This document shows, piece by piece, positions 30,201 through 41,000 of a DNA stretch of 60,000 nucleotides; the first letter of the stretch is position 1; each line of letters begins with the position of its first letter. The translations under genes and the position numbers were made by a program. Below the pieces are notes generated by a model that saw only the letters and a program-made list of their open reading frames with translations, was not told the origin of the DNA and ran no database searches. The stretch is taken from NCBI GenBank assembly GCA_914767715.1, contig OU612070.1:7893501-7953500 (forward strand), given 5' to 3'. The stretch comes from Membranipora membranacea (taxonomy: Eukaryota > Bryozoa > Gymnolaemata > Cheilostomatida > Membraniporidae).

Positions 30201-30322
30201 TTTTGAGAGGAAGCACCGGGTTCTTCAGCAGCTGTGGTTTGTGAGATTGAGCAAATAAGTATGATAATAACTATGCACATTATACTACTACAGTGATTCA
30301 TTCTTGGTGTATACGACAACAT
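3289..30322 (-). CDS. Large single-pass membrane protein with repeated LTD-like ectodomain modules (28 coding exons, about 1569 aa)
   Basis: I do not recognise a named orthologue. The ATG at 30322 opens a signal peptide (hydrophobic core IMCIVIIILICSI, residues about 14-26). A large N-glycosylated ectodomain follows. LTD-like signatures recur: YLNEIHF...MWVEL (about 312-334), VDAIVYG (about 653-659), IVINRV...PFVEI (about 736-751), ISEVNVD...GEFVELT (about 1112-1132) and LDGIIYAY (about 1242-1249). A PDGFF motif appears near 155 and again near 1178, which suggests internal duplication. Residues about 1285-1372 are cysteine-rich. One helix (about 1454-1477, LIIGGIIGGVIVLVIIIIII) is followed by the stop-transfer KRQRR. 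The 90-residue tail has an acidic run (EEEDDE) and SNPWYNQM (NPxY at 1513-1516 overlapping YxxM). From this I infer a type I receptor or adhesion protein at the plasma membrane. The LTD fold assignment is pattern-based. All 27 junctions are phase-consistent, which strongly supports one gene. Confidence 0.8.
3955..5969 (+). mobile_element. hAT-superfamily DNA transposon, degenerate, with 8-bp target duplication
   Basis: The ends are inverted: TAGTGATGGGTCGA at 3955 and its complement ending at 5969. They are flanked by near-identical 8-mers, ATGTAGGG (3947-3954) and ATGTGGGG (5970-5977), as expected for a hAT insertion. Both subterminal regions are packed with TTCGAAT-like motifs, the usual form of hAT transposase-binding arrays. 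The interior carries a BED finger and part of a transposase. The element sits in the last intron of the LTD membrane-protein gene, between the transmembrane exon and the tail exon, in the opposite orientation to that gene. Confidence 0.85.
4663..5401 (+). pseudogene. hAT transposase remnant (BED zinc finger plus partial core), frameshifted and truncated
   Basis: The first frame (4663-4983) encodes a BED-type zinc finger: CGTC (CxxC) followed by HLKRIH, with aromatic residues before it (VWDYSSVVLWSLYYY). The second frame continues without a gap after a +1 shift near 4980. It reads ESPKAKRL..., then VEDSGFRSLM and ITADGWTSNNTTSYIAYTLH, motifs typical of hAT transposases. It stops at 5401. The C-terminal catalytic and dimerisation part is not found before the right terminal repeat, so the copy is both shifted and internally deleted. 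It cannot supply transposase. Confidence 0.85.
7635..7805. repeat. MITE-like inverted-repeat element, 171 bp
   Basis: The left arm (from 7635, with TGAATTATTGATGGTGG near 7654) is the imperfect complement of the right arm (CCACCATCAATAATTCA near 7761), and the outer ends match as GTAAAAAAATT and AATTTTTTTAC. There is no coding capacity. It lies in the intron between the exons at 8077 and 7237 of the LTD membrane-protein gene. Confidence 0.6.
7765..7874 (+). repeat. Dispersed repeat, copy 1 (partner at 14831-14945)
   Basis: About 110 bp that recur in the same orientation 7 kb away. Shared blocks include ATGCAAATCTGACAC, CTGACTAT(A/G)ACATGCTT and GGTAGTCTTTAA. It overlaps the right arm of the inverted-repeat element at 7635-7805, so both may be pieces of one transposon family. 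Confidence 0.7.
8481..8520 (+). repeat. Perfect tandem duplication, 2 x 20 bp
   Basis: The unit GCACACAGATACCAAACACT occurs twice head to tail with no mismatch. Intronic. Recent slippage is the simplest origin. Confidence 0.95.
10917..10941 (+). repeat. (AT)n microsatellite
   Basis: Uninterrupted AT dinucleotides just upstream (in gene direction) of the exon 10826-10703 acceptor region. Confidence 0.9.
11029..11092 (+). repeat. (CAGT)n imperfect microsatellite
   Basis: A run of CAGT tetranucleotides broken by variants (GGCGGTCGGTCGAT). Intronic in the LTD membrane-protein gene. Confidence 0.9.
13880..13925 (+). repeat. Minisatellite of 10-bp units
   Basis: Four copies of AGTACAGTAA-type units. 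They lie in the intron between exons 14255-14044 and 13659-13467 of the minus-strand gene. Confidence 0.85.
14831..14945 (+). repeat. Dispersed repeat, copy 2 (partner at 7765-7874)
   Basis: Matches the copy at 7765 across CATCAAT(A)GTTCAT, ATGCAAATCTGACAC and GGTAGTCTTTAA with scattered changes. It lacks the left arm of the inverted-repeat element seen around copy 1. Intronic. Confidence 0.7.
17554..17720 (+). repeat. Minisatellite (ATATGAATACC-type units)
   Basis: About 15 degenerate 10-11 bp units built on ATGAATACCAT, decaying towards 17720. It fills most of the intron between exons 17903-17770 and 17437-17309 of the LTD membrane-protein gene. Confidence 0.85.
17991..18075 (+). repeat. 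Minisatellite (CATGGAAAACTAC-type units)
   Basis: About six degenerate units of around 14-15 bp containing CATGGAAAACT. It lies just upstream, in gene direction, of the exon starting at 17903. Confidence 0.8.
18957..19405 (+). pseudogene. Non-LTR retrotransposon reverse-transcriptase fragment, 5' part
   Basis: The open frame reads like the thumb and post-RT region of a LINE ORF2: LVINYEKTHQVLFK, then TKFLGLTIDSNIDF and YTFFHPHLIYSIEFWG, then QILQKAA. No YxDD catalytic motif is present, so the copy is 5'-truncated. The frame breaks at about 19405 in an AAT repeat and resumes near 21408 after a 2 kb insertion. It lies in an intron of the minus-strand gene, in the opposite orientation. Confidence 0.8.
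19508..20308. repeat. Unclassified repeat with recurrent GGGGCACGTTGAGCC motif
   Basis: The 15-mer GGGGCACGTTGAGCC, or close variants, occurs on the plus strand near 19516, 19532, 19870 and 20292. It occurs on the minus strand near 20237 and 20271. The spacing is irregular and the ends do not form a clear terminal inverted repeat. No transposase-like frame is visible. Confidence 0.6.
20578..21339 (-). pseudogene. LINE ORF2 C-terminal region (L2/CR1-like)
   Basis: A 253-residue open frame with the hallmarks of the L2/CR1 post-RT region: KLNPAKTQFIPL, VRNLGLIMDSKLDFHAHV, SRLDFCNSFFYALP, LHWLPI and the terminal PAVWNSLPSYLRD...FKSQLKTYLF. There is no YxDD motif, so the copy is a 5'-truncated, dead-on-arrival insertion. 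The frame is still open, which suggests a young insertion. Confidence 0.85.
21408..21740 (+). pseudogene. Non-LTR retrotransposon fragment, 3' part of the 18957 copy
   Basis: The frame resumes with EHVPTYFEKLKIMPLKIFEY and runs to HNHNTRSKAL, GGRSLLYTGVKLYNRY and a stop at 21740. This is a typical LINE ORF2 C-terminus. Joined across the insertion, QILQKAA...IKPGEHVPTYF gives a continuous protein, so this and 18957-19405 were once one element. Confidence 0.7.
22855..23078 (-). mobile_element. tRNA-derived SINE
   Basis: Read on the minus strand, the head has an A-box-like TGGCTCAGTTGG near 23060-23071 and a B-box-like GGGTTAGAATCCC near 23001-23013. That is the spacing of a tRNA-type pol III promoter. 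A tRNA-unrelated body follows down to about 22855. The acceptor stem does not close convincingly, so this is a SINE or tRNA pseudogene and not a working tRNA. It lies between exons 25119-24890 and 22713-22556 of the LTD membrane-protein gene. Confidence 0.65.
25746..25791. repeat. Short palindrome with CAGAGAC termini, copy 1
   Basis: Begins CAGAGAC and ends GTCTCTG, with internal complementarity (TATAGATA...TATCTATA). A related palindrome is at 28546-28583. It could be a solo pair of transposon ends. Confidence 0.55.
28546..28583. repeat. Short palindrome with CAGAGAC termini, copy 2
   Basis: CAGAGACTATAGATA pairs with TATCCATAGTCTCTG across about 8 nt, with one mismatch. It shares ends with 25746-25791 in the same intron. 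Confidence 0.55.
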
Positions 30323-32063
30323 CTTTACACTTTGGTTTGTATTCACAGATCTACAACAGAGAAATATGTGGTGTTACCAATGCCAATGCACAGGAGCAAA
30401 GTAACTGGATAACCCATCCCTACGGTTGTGAATATCGGCCAAGTTGTATCTGGCCCGAGTAAGCGAGGGCAGCAGGTTAGGATTACGGTTGCTATGGCGC
30501 GAACACCATACATCCCTCACAAATCAAATGATACAATCAATCAATCATGCCAAACTTCTTCTCAGTATGATTATGATATTGAGTTTCAAGCTTCAATGCA
30601 GAAGGAGTAGGCCTACTACTGTTACTCTTTGATGACTAACTTGAATTATTTGGTTCAGGTAGATTTTGATAGGAAAAGAGGATACAGGGTAAATAAGTGA
30701 GAACTCACCTTTCTCTTGATGGTCAGATCAAGGAGTAAGGTCAGATGCTACCAGAGATTCAATGTAGATTCAGACACCAACCATAATCCCAACTGTCAGC
30801 AGAATAACATGTAAATAAAAGAATTATATATATATATACACATGACGTAATCAACCTAGTACCTAGCACCATTATGCACATTTCAATTGCAGTACCTCTA
30901 ACCCAATACATCCTTAGGATGGTGACAGGTTTCTAGTCTCCTTATGAACTGCCGTCACAAATCGCAAATATTCCCAATCACATGGCAATCATGACTTTTT
31001 GTCAAATCAAACACAAGCCCACTCCACTTGTGCTGCAGTGGATGCATTTCCCCTTCTAGACCTCGCAGGCCTATGTAGCTTGGGAGCGTAACCATCCATG
31101 CTGTGCATATAAAAATCCAAACAAAAACTTCATAAAATTTTTCTATGGCACTTCTTTGCCTATTAAGGAGGCCCGCAAACTCCAGCAAGTCACCCACTAC
31201 CATCAATAATTGTCAAATTCATTCAACACTGCATCGACAATGGAGAGAAGTTGGTACAAAAACAATCACATCTAGCCCTTTGGCAACACTCATTGCTTGG
31301 GTTTTGGCAAGCTAAACAAAACAAAGTCACTACTCCATGGACCACTCCACTGGCCCCTTGGCTCACTGACTGGACTGTTGCAAGGTAAGTGAGTGCAAAA
31401 CTTACATTGTTTGTCCAAAAATTATTCTGTTGCAATTCCTCAGATTCAAGAGGTTATCTTGCATTCATCCATTAAAGTCTACAAGCTAGTCATACCAAGG
31501 AGCCCTTGGTGGTACCAAAACTTTTGCAGATCACATATTCATATTGCTTTTTTATATATTATTTGCAGATGAGATTTTTGCTAGCCTTTTGCAAGCAAAG
31601 CTGCTCAATCAAGTCAGTCAAGACCCTAGCTAGATGAATGCAAGCTAGGCTCAGCTGACACATGGAGACCATGTGGATGGGTGAAAAAGGTTGATGTAGC
31701 AACTACACCATGAAGAGCTCCATTACAACAGAAAATAAAAAAATTGCTTCCCATGCTCCAACCCACCTGTTCTCAGAGTTGCAAAATATAATGTTGTTGT
31801 TTTGATTTTGGAATAAAACAAGGTGCCTTGGCTGATTAAGGATCGTTTCTTGATGCCCCATAAACGGATTACTTTATAGCTCGGATTGAATACGGCCCAA
31901 AGGTTCGATAAACAGTTCAATGAGTTTTAAAAAGAGTCGCTGAAAGCAACTATGACCAATCAAGTAACTGTTCACATTCATGATAAATGGTCAAGGTCAT
32001 AATTTCTGAATGAAAAAAAATTAAAAAACTTTTTTCTGTTGGCACTGTATCCTTATCAGTGAA
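30323..32063. other. Divergent intergenic region with 5' UTR exon of the LTD membrane-protein gene
   Basis: A good minus-strand donor (GAAAG|GTGAGT, exon edge 30709) lies upstream of the acceptor at 30350. It suggests a non-coding first exon beginning somewhere near 30770-30850, close to a TATATATA run at about 30823-30839. The rest, up to the XAB2 start codon at 32064, separates two divergently transcribed genes. I see no further gene. Confidence 0.45.
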
Positions 32064-35000
32064 ATGCCTGTCTTAACCAAACAAGAAGATATCTACATTG
32101 TAAGTTATTGCTTCATTCATGTAGTGATTTTCTTCAATACTTAAATTTCATTGAAAAACATTGTCATGAATGACTGAGAAGAGAGGAAAGTTTCTCTCCT
32201 GTGAGTAAAGCTTGGGAATGGAATAGATAGATAGTAGTTTGTAAAAGTTACCTGTAGTGGAACCTCCTCTCAACACTGAGTCGATCCAAGAAATCTTGCC
32301 CACTCCATGGCACCACATTTTAATGTATTTCATCATAATTAGGCTTTGTATTCAAAAAATTTTATCATTATGATAATTTTGTTTTATTGCTTATTCATTG
32401 CTCTTTATTATTGTTTGTTATAACATCCAGCTGCTAGCATTTTTCAACTGAAGAAAAAGTGATTTGCTCTTCCTCATGCATTTTTGAGTTCATGTTACTC
32501 GGTAGTATTAGATTTTTGGTACAACGAGTCATTGACTCATTGGTTGGTAGTATTCAGAGTATTGAGAGCATGATAATAAGACTTATTGTCTGGTTTATCC
32601 CAACCCTCTCTTGACATATCAAACTATGGCATGATCTGCTATGAACCAATTGTACAAAATATTTCTTTATAGAAAGGCCCAGTGAACACTTAGTCTATTG
32701 TGCCCTCCTAAGCAATGAAAGATCGGCAATCGTAACAGTAAGCAGAGAGAATAACAGATAGCGCAATATGAGAGCATCACATAACAAGAAATGATTTATT
32801 TTGTTGCTGATTGTCTTTGGCGGACAGTATCATTGTTTTATCATTGTTTTTGTTTAGGAAGAGGGTGATTTAGCCTTTGAAGAGGAGATACTTCGTAATC
32901 AGTATAATGTAAAATGCTGGCTCAGATATATACAGCAGAAGAAGAAGTCAGCAAATACAGATGCTGCCAGTATCATCTATGAGCGAGCTCTTAAAGAGTT
33001 ACCTGGAAGGTTAGTAGTATTGCTGCCCACTCACTAAATTCTTTTGTATTTAATGAAATATACTAAAAGACCAGTAGATCTAAAAACAATTAATTTTTTT
33101 AATTCAAATTGCCAATGATTTGATATGGATCTGCAACAAGAAAATGTTTTTCTACTGAAAACATTCCTTGTCGACTAATATGATTCAAGTTGAGTGTGAT
33201 TGTTTAAAGGTTTGTTTTATATTAGCTACAAGCTATGATATAACTATTTGTTTTAGCTAAAAGCTGTGGTATAACTTTTTAATTTAGCTACAAGCTCTGG
33301 TATAACTACTTAAAAGGCCTGAGAGGGAAAGCTAAAGGTAAATGTGTCAGTGACAGAGTGTACGAAGATGTCAATAATGCCTTCGAGAGAGCACTCGTCT
33401 TCATGCATAAGGTAAGCATGATTCTTAATTCACTAGACATCAGTTAGCCAAGGTAGAAATCCCACAATTATCTGTTTTAAATAAGCTTTGACTGTCACAC
33501 TGTTTGTTCTACAGTAAGGGTGCTAAAAGCTTTGAAGACAACCTGTCAACAGGGGTGTTTTATTTTTGGTAAGTTAATGGTGTACATTTCTCACATAATC
33601 TGTTGATTTGGGAAGTGGTCCATGTTGTTGTGATATGACAGACCAAAGAGTATGCTGTATGGTGTTGTGATATTGTAGATGCCTCGTATATGGATAGATT
33701 ACTGTCAGTTTCTGGCTGACCAGGGTAAGATAACTCGTACCAGACGGACATTCGATCGAGCGCTCAGAGCCTTACCTGTCACGCAGCATAACAGAATATG
33801 GCCTCTATATCTCAAGTTTGTAGCTAAATACAAACTTCCTGAGACTGCAGTGAGAGTTCATCGAAGACATCTACAGGTAGGCTGTGTACGCACAATCTAA
33901 TACTATGTCCCATGCCCAAGATGCCAATACCTTTTACCGATTTTTGTAAACGTGACTTACCCGTAAGCATTAAGATTTAAAACAGCAGAGTCAGTCCAAT
34001 GCCATCATTGTGATATGTCCTTGACACTATTATCAAATTTAAATTAATCTGGGTCTATTAATTTTATGACAAACCCAACATCATGCTATTTGGTCTTTAG
34101 ATATTTTTCAGCTTATTCATTTCCTTACTCTCTCATATGTAATTACATCAAGTAACTTATATCAGAGTTTTCTTCCCTGTTTGCAGTTACAGCCAGAGAA
34201 AGCTGAGGATTATATTGAGTATCTGACCAAATTTGACAGATTAGATGAAGCTGCTACCAGATTAGCCGGACTAATCAATGATGAGAACTTTGTATCTAAA
34301 GAAGGGAAATCTAAACACACCGTAAGTAGGATAGTAAGTAGGATAGTAAGTAGGATAGCACTTTGCCCTTTCTACCCTTTGTATGAACGAATTTTTTAGC
34401 AGCTTGTTGTAACAGTTGCTTTGTTATTGATTGATGACCCCATTCTTGACACCATGTCAAATTTTAATCTAATTTAAACAAAATAGATATGCGCTTGATA
34501 TACTATCTATTAATGGCAGGAACAATATCGTTCCTTTAGCAGAAAGAGCATAGAAATAATATGCGGTGCTGATTATGACTGCAAATATCAAAAGGTTTCT
34601 TATTCATCTTTATCCTGTATATACCCAATTCTATTTAAAGCTTTGGAATGAGTTATGTGAGCTCACATCTAAGAACCCAGATAAAGTGACATCACTCAAA
34701 GTAGACGCCATCATCAGACAAGGACTGAAGAAGTTTACTGATCAGATCGGCTTACTGTGGAACTCACTGGCTGATTATTACACCAGAGCTGGTCTCTTTG
34801 ACAAGGTTAGACCTCTCATAGCACTCATAGGGTACATGGCTATCTTCATCATTATGCACCGGAATTTATACAGGATACTTATGGTCGATTCATCACGGCC
34901 TACACCCTTCTATCTATCATAAATTTTTTTGGTTAAGTTATGTGAGACAACAACATATTTCAGTAATTGTATGCTCTCTGACATACTTATTCATAGATAG

Positions 35001-38000
35001 ATCAGCAATAACTTACATTACCACATGCTGTCTAGATTAATAAGGTGAAGTTCTTTTAGTAAAAGAGGAGTTGATGTTAATGATAATGAGCTTATTTTCC
35101 ACTGTAAGAAATGTTGAAAAACATTTATATTATACAGTTGGCTTAATGATAATCTCACATAAAATTTTGAGCTGCAAAATTGACATTTTGGCAGTTGGTG
35201 CTCCTAGCTCTGGTAATAAAATGTAACATATACACGGCAGCTAGTATGTACACCATGATCATAGGGAAAATTCTCATCTGACAGGCTTAGGCGTTATTAA
35301 AACTGTCTATAAATTGCTTATATTCTTGTTTACTTTTAGGCATGTGATGTATACGAGGAAGCCATAGAGACAGTAGTTACAGTTAGAGATTTTACTCAGG
35401 TATTTGATGCCTACGCTCAGTTCTCTGAGACTATGATCAGTACTAAGATGGAATCTACAGCTGAACAGGGACCCACTGATGATGGTGTGTGTACTTAGTC
35501 ATATGAGTATCGACTTTCAATTGAGATTTCGGTTCAGAACCAAGCATTGAATGATGCTCTATCCTAGGCACAAACTGATCACGTGATATTCTATTGCATG
35601 TATAGCTCTGATTGATTGAGAGTGAATTAATTCACTCAGCTCGAGTGCCATCAGAAGGAATTTGGTGTGACAACCCGAGGTCAATTCAATTATTTAGAGC
35701 GGGCAAATTTAAGGTTCTCATTCTAAACTAATGATCAGAGATACACATGCTAGTAGTGAAGTCTCAATGTCAGTGTGATGATAGGTAAAACACTACTGAT
35801 AGGTATTGTATTCACTTAGAAGTTTGTTACTGGTGTTCAATGTTGATTCTTTTCTCTGAAGCCACCATTTTTGTTGTATTTACTCAGATGATATAGAGTT
35901 GGAGATCGGCTTGGCTCGCCTTGAGGACCTGATGGCTCGTCGCCCTCTACTACTTAACAGTGTATTACTCAGACAGAACCCACATAATGTACTCGAGTGG
36001 CATAAACGTGTCAAACTGTATGAGGGAAAACCTAGGGAGGTCAGTTGACTTATACATGATATCTGTGATCACTGATGTTAACACATAGGTCATAAGGGGG
36101 TAAATAAAGACAGAACCTTGTTTAGGAACAGTACTTTCAGCTTGCGACCAACTTCAGATGTGCTGCGCCTTGGGTTTAAAAAAAAGGCGCAAAAAGTTAT
36201 TCTCCTTATTTAACCAGTTATAAACTATATTTTGTTTCCTCCATGGAAAGGTGATTGATGACTGGTGATGTCTTCCTCTGAATCCATCACATCCAAATAA
36301 GGAGTTGATGATTTGTGGATTTACCAAGATTAGGACATCGTTCTGTGTAAATAAACAAGTATCAACTTGAATCATGGTTTGATCCTTTGATCGAAACCCT
36401 GTTTTCTAAGCATCTTCACTGCTTTCCTGAAAGGCCCGACGATGACAAATTTTAAATTTGTGATTGTTATTATTATTGTGATATTTTCTGTAGATAATCA
36501 GCACGTACACAGAGGCTGTTCAGACAGTCGATGCTAAGATAGCGACAGGTAAACCTCACACTCTATGGGTTGAGTTCGCTAAGTTCTACGAGACGGCCGG
36601 TCAGCTCGACGATGCTCGGGTTATATTTGAGAAGGCTGTACTTGTAGGATATAAATATGTAGATGATCTGGCAGCTGTGTGGTGTGAATGGTCGGAGATG
36701 GAGTTGAGGCATGAGTAAGTATCCCATTACTCTGGAGGTGTAGCTAGTTTAGCTAGTTTATATATAGTATATGTTGCTGTTGTTGTTGTTATATGGAAAT
36801 ATTATATCTATCTATAACATTTCATGTTTTAAGCATATTAAGCTGTCATGTATAATATGTTACGTATATTTCATATCCTGGAGGAGGAAAGTTTTAAGTT
36901 GAGTTAGGATGTGACTTAATGTTAGCTAGCACTGAACTTAAGCTCACTGTAGTATATACATAGGGGTGAGTGACTGTTGGCTAACTCTAAGCTTAGCTGT
37001 TCCAAAACAGAAAACATGAACTTTTTCTCCGGCAAGATTACAAAGTATATAGGCTCTCTGGGTATATGCTTTTTACAGATATACCGTTAAGAATAGGTCT
37101 ATATAACAGCATTTCAATGTGTTCAACAAATACAGATTTTACTATGATTTTTATGTTTCTTGCCAGGACACCCAGAAACCATCAAATTTTGACATCTGCT
37201 GTGTAATGCAATGTGTAATTTGTATGATATACGCATATTTTGACCTTATCATTCATTTTTTAGCCTATGGGATAACGCTCTGAAACTGATGCAAAGATCA
37301 GTGACTCCTCCAACCAGGAAAGTTGATTATCATGACCAGGTATGTATATATCATATGTCCTACTATTAGTCTTAGCTCTATGAGGCAACATTATGACAAA
37401 ACTTTAATCTAAAAGGGTGTTTTGAAGGATATGAGTTTTTGTTTGAATATATTTAACCCAATATCCTTCCATCCTAGCGGTGCAAAAATAGAATTGAAAG
37501 AAACCAGTTAGATCAATTATAATAAGCACACTACCGATGAGTATCAGCAATGTATACGACTCATCATGATCCATGATTTGTTGGGTTGCAGGTGTATACG
37601 TTTCATATTTAGGTATGGTCTGTGTTCTGTGTGTTGTTTATGTTTTGATGTATACTTTCAGACGGAGACAGTTCAGGTTAGACTACATAAATCCCTCAAG
37701 CTGTGGACGATGTATGCTGATCTAGAGGAGTCATTTGGCTCGTTTAAGACAACAAAGGCGGTGTATGATAGAATAATAGACCTGAAGATCGCCACTCCAC
37801 TTATCATCATGAACTACGGAATGTTCCTAGAAGAGAATAACTACTTTGAGGAAATGTTCAAGGTAATCAGTTGGGATCTGTCTGCATTTGCGTTGAATCC
37901 GCTCAGGATGTTGTTAGGCCCATCTTCAATTCACGAATGAAAAAACTAGGAATGAGGAACTAGTCACTTGCTTTTGTTTATCTGTGTTGAATGAATTCTC

Positions 38001-41000
38001 TTACACGCAAATACTTTCATGAGAGCTTTCCGAGAAAGTTCATGAATAGGTGGAATATATTTTTTCTGAGAAAGAACTACTGTTGTTGAATTATCTGAAT
38101 CCCTAGTTGACTCCCTGCTAACCAACTATTTAGGAATTACTATCAGATTCATTACTACTAATTTTATTATATATCTAAAGGCTTATGAGAAGGGAATAGC
38201 ACTGTTCAAATGGCCAAATGTATTCGACTTGTGGAACACATACCTGACCAAGTTCATATCAAGATACGGAGGCAAGAAGCTTGAGAGAGCCAGAGATCTG
38301 TTTGAACAATGTCTAGATGGCTGTCCTGATCAATTTGTCAAAGGTTTGTATCTTCAGTTCAGACATCATACTACTAAACTAATACATATGGCCTCATGCT
38401 GCTGGGGCTGGCCATGTTGAGGTTGTACTAGAGAAGGTCTCGAAAGTGTGCTTCACTCATAGTTTCTAACAGAAGACCTCTGCATTGCGCAGTGGAATGC
38501 ACACTGCTGTATGCTGTATCGATGACATAACAGTATTGCATTGTCATTTATTGTGATGCATTTTTAACTTGTATGACACATGTATAAAATATTTTGTTTT
38601 TTAGCCATATATTTACTGTATGCTAAGTTAGAAGAGGAGCATGGATTAGCCAGACATGCTATGGCTGTGTATGAGGGGGCTTGTGCTGCTGTGCCTGTAC
38701 CAGACAAATATGAGGTATGTTTTACTATTTCTGAGCATTGCCTATCAGTAACTACTAAAGACAATCAGCTTGCATGCATCATGCATATTGTAAAAAGTAA
38801 ACTTTAACTAATATCTTGGAGTTGTGTACTCTCTGAACATGGTGTTCAGAGAGAAAATAACTCCAATTTGTTATATCTGTTTTCAAATGATGGTTTGGAA
38901 GACATTAGATATATATAATTTTGGCATATCTATGTCAGACACGATGAGGTTACTGTTCATACCTTTTATTCTGCATGTCATAGCATATTTTATAAGGTAT
39001 TCATTAAATATTGGCCAGTGGTTTTCAATCTGTTGTGTTCGATCAAAGAGTTAAAGAAAACTCTAACCCCTTGGTTTGATATATCTCTTTGTTGATATTT
39101 ATATATCTTGACTACTCAAATATTCTCTTTGTTTCAGATGTATAACATATATGTAAAGAGAGCAGCTGAGATATACGGTGTGACACAGACACGTGCCATC
39201 TATGAGAAGGCAATCTCTACTCTGACTGAAGACCCAGCCAGACAGATGTGTATGAGATTCGCAGACCTGGAGACTAAACTGGGAGAAATAGACAGAGCTA
39301 GGGCTGTCTACGCTCATTGCTCACAAATATGTGATCCTAGAGTAAGTTCTCATTTGGTTAAATTGTTAAAACTCAGTCTGGGTTGTTGGTAGTGGTGTGC
39401 CATTATCAGAATATGGCTGACCTGAAACCTTATCATACTTGTTGCCTTTTGTGTTTGCTTCTCTTGTTCATTGGGGGAACAATCAACCGACTCTTTATCG
39501 CTGTTAGATTTCACACAATTCTCTCTTTTTGTGAAATGCCACATTCGTTGTTTGTCATGTTTTTTTTATGACCATTGTGGTTTACGCAAGCTTTGCAAAA
39601 AAACTTTAATGTTAATTGCCATGAAATCTTTTTGCAAGTATCTGGTTTTACAACATTGCTATGTTCTACACAGAAGGTAACGAGTTGAATATCCTTGTAT
39701 CATATTGGCTGCTAACGTTATGATGAATTTATTGTCTTTTTTCTAGTCACAAGGTGTATTCTGGGATACATGGAAGAAGTTTGAGGTTAAGCACGGCAAC
39801 GAGGATACTGTGAGGGAGATGTTACGTATAAAACGCAGCGTACAGGCAACCTACAATACACAAGTCAACTTTATGGCTACTAAAGTCTTACAACAACAAG
39901 GTATGTAAAACAAATGGTTCCAATAACATTTTAAGCCAAGCATTGAGGTAATCATAAGTAGGAGTAAATGCCCAACACTGGCTCTTTGAGAGATGAAAGT
40001 AACACGTAATATAGAATATAAGGATGGGCTCATGGGCTGATAACTGATTTCTGTAATATTTGTACCTCTCTTCTCCTCGTAAATTTTATAATTTACTTTC
40101 ATCTATACATGAGAAAAGAAAAATACTGAGGTCCAAATTTGTCACAGGTCTTTTTGGTTTATGTAGTATAATGTGTTTCAAGTTTTCATGTCGTCTTCCC
40201 TGAAAAATTTTTGAGGTAAACCTCTATTTAATAACATTGGATGCATGTGTTTTAATTTTCTCATCTTTCTATCTCCACAGCACCAAACAATGAGATGGAG
40301 AGATTGGAGCAGCAGGCTCTTGAGAATGTAGAGAAGACTATTGAGGAGCAAGAGCAGAATCAGCTAATAGAGCAGACTAAGAAACCAACAGGTATGGTTA
40401 CTTGGTGAAGCTTCTCCAGTGATAGATGGCTTTGAAGGCTTTTTTTGGTCACATGAGACTAAAATTTCTCTTGGTCCTTAGTCAGTTTCTATAATTCTCA
40501 CATGAAGAGAAAGATTATATATGAAGTTTATCAGCCATGTAAAGATGGAGTGAATTTCTAAGGACACATTGGACCTTACCTTCTATTGGCAAGTAAATGT
40601 TTTTTGATGTTTCAGTCATGTCATGATAATGACAGGTGAACGACTTTTCAATTCCAATCATTTTATAAAATTGTAAATATTTATTTTCAAATTCTACATT
40701 AACCTGCAGGTATATCGTTTGTGAGGAGCGGCACTACTCAAGAAGAGCAGGGACCGTCAGCTACGGCTAATCCTGATGAGATCAATATAGACGCTGACTA
40801 CAGCAGTGACGAGGAGGAAAGTGATGGTGACAGCGCTGATGGGGAGAAGGCTTCATCGTCTAAAGCTCCTGAGGTAATACGACTTTGCTAAAATGTTCAT
40901 TTATCTGTCAGCTGAGCAATATGAGACATTTATTCAGACATTTGAGTCGATTGAAATACCAAATTTGGTTTGAAGAGCAGTTGTCAATACATATCAAAGA

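Larger units (their letters stand above)
3289..30350 (-). other. Exon map of the LTD membrane-protein gene
   Basis: Coding exons, 5' to 3' on the minus strand: 30322-30129, 25119-24890, 22713-22556, 22185-21996, 18687-18556, 17903-17770, 17437-17309, 16952-16867, 16642-16477, 16161-15989, 15736-15527, 15296-15069, 14615-14497, 14255-14044, 13659-13467, 12943-12826, 12557-12349, 12015-11917, 11467-11270, 10826-10703, 10389-10297, 9967-9759, 9310-9072, 8879-8750, 8077-7936, 7237-7022, 6470-6353 (transmembrane) and 3547-3289 (tail, stop). Every intron is GT-AG. The first coding exon has its own acceptor at 30350, so a 5' UTR exon lies upstream. The two longest introns are 25120-30128 and 18688-21995. 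By line numbering the sixth exon comes out two bases short of what its frame needs, so re-check its ends first. Confidence 0.75.

Noticed and set aside
32167-32200. Alternative XAB2 first exon with a GTGAGT donor
   Set aside because: It would end in phase 1, whereas exon 2 needs phase 0. The 32064-32099 exon fits and matches the family N-terminus.
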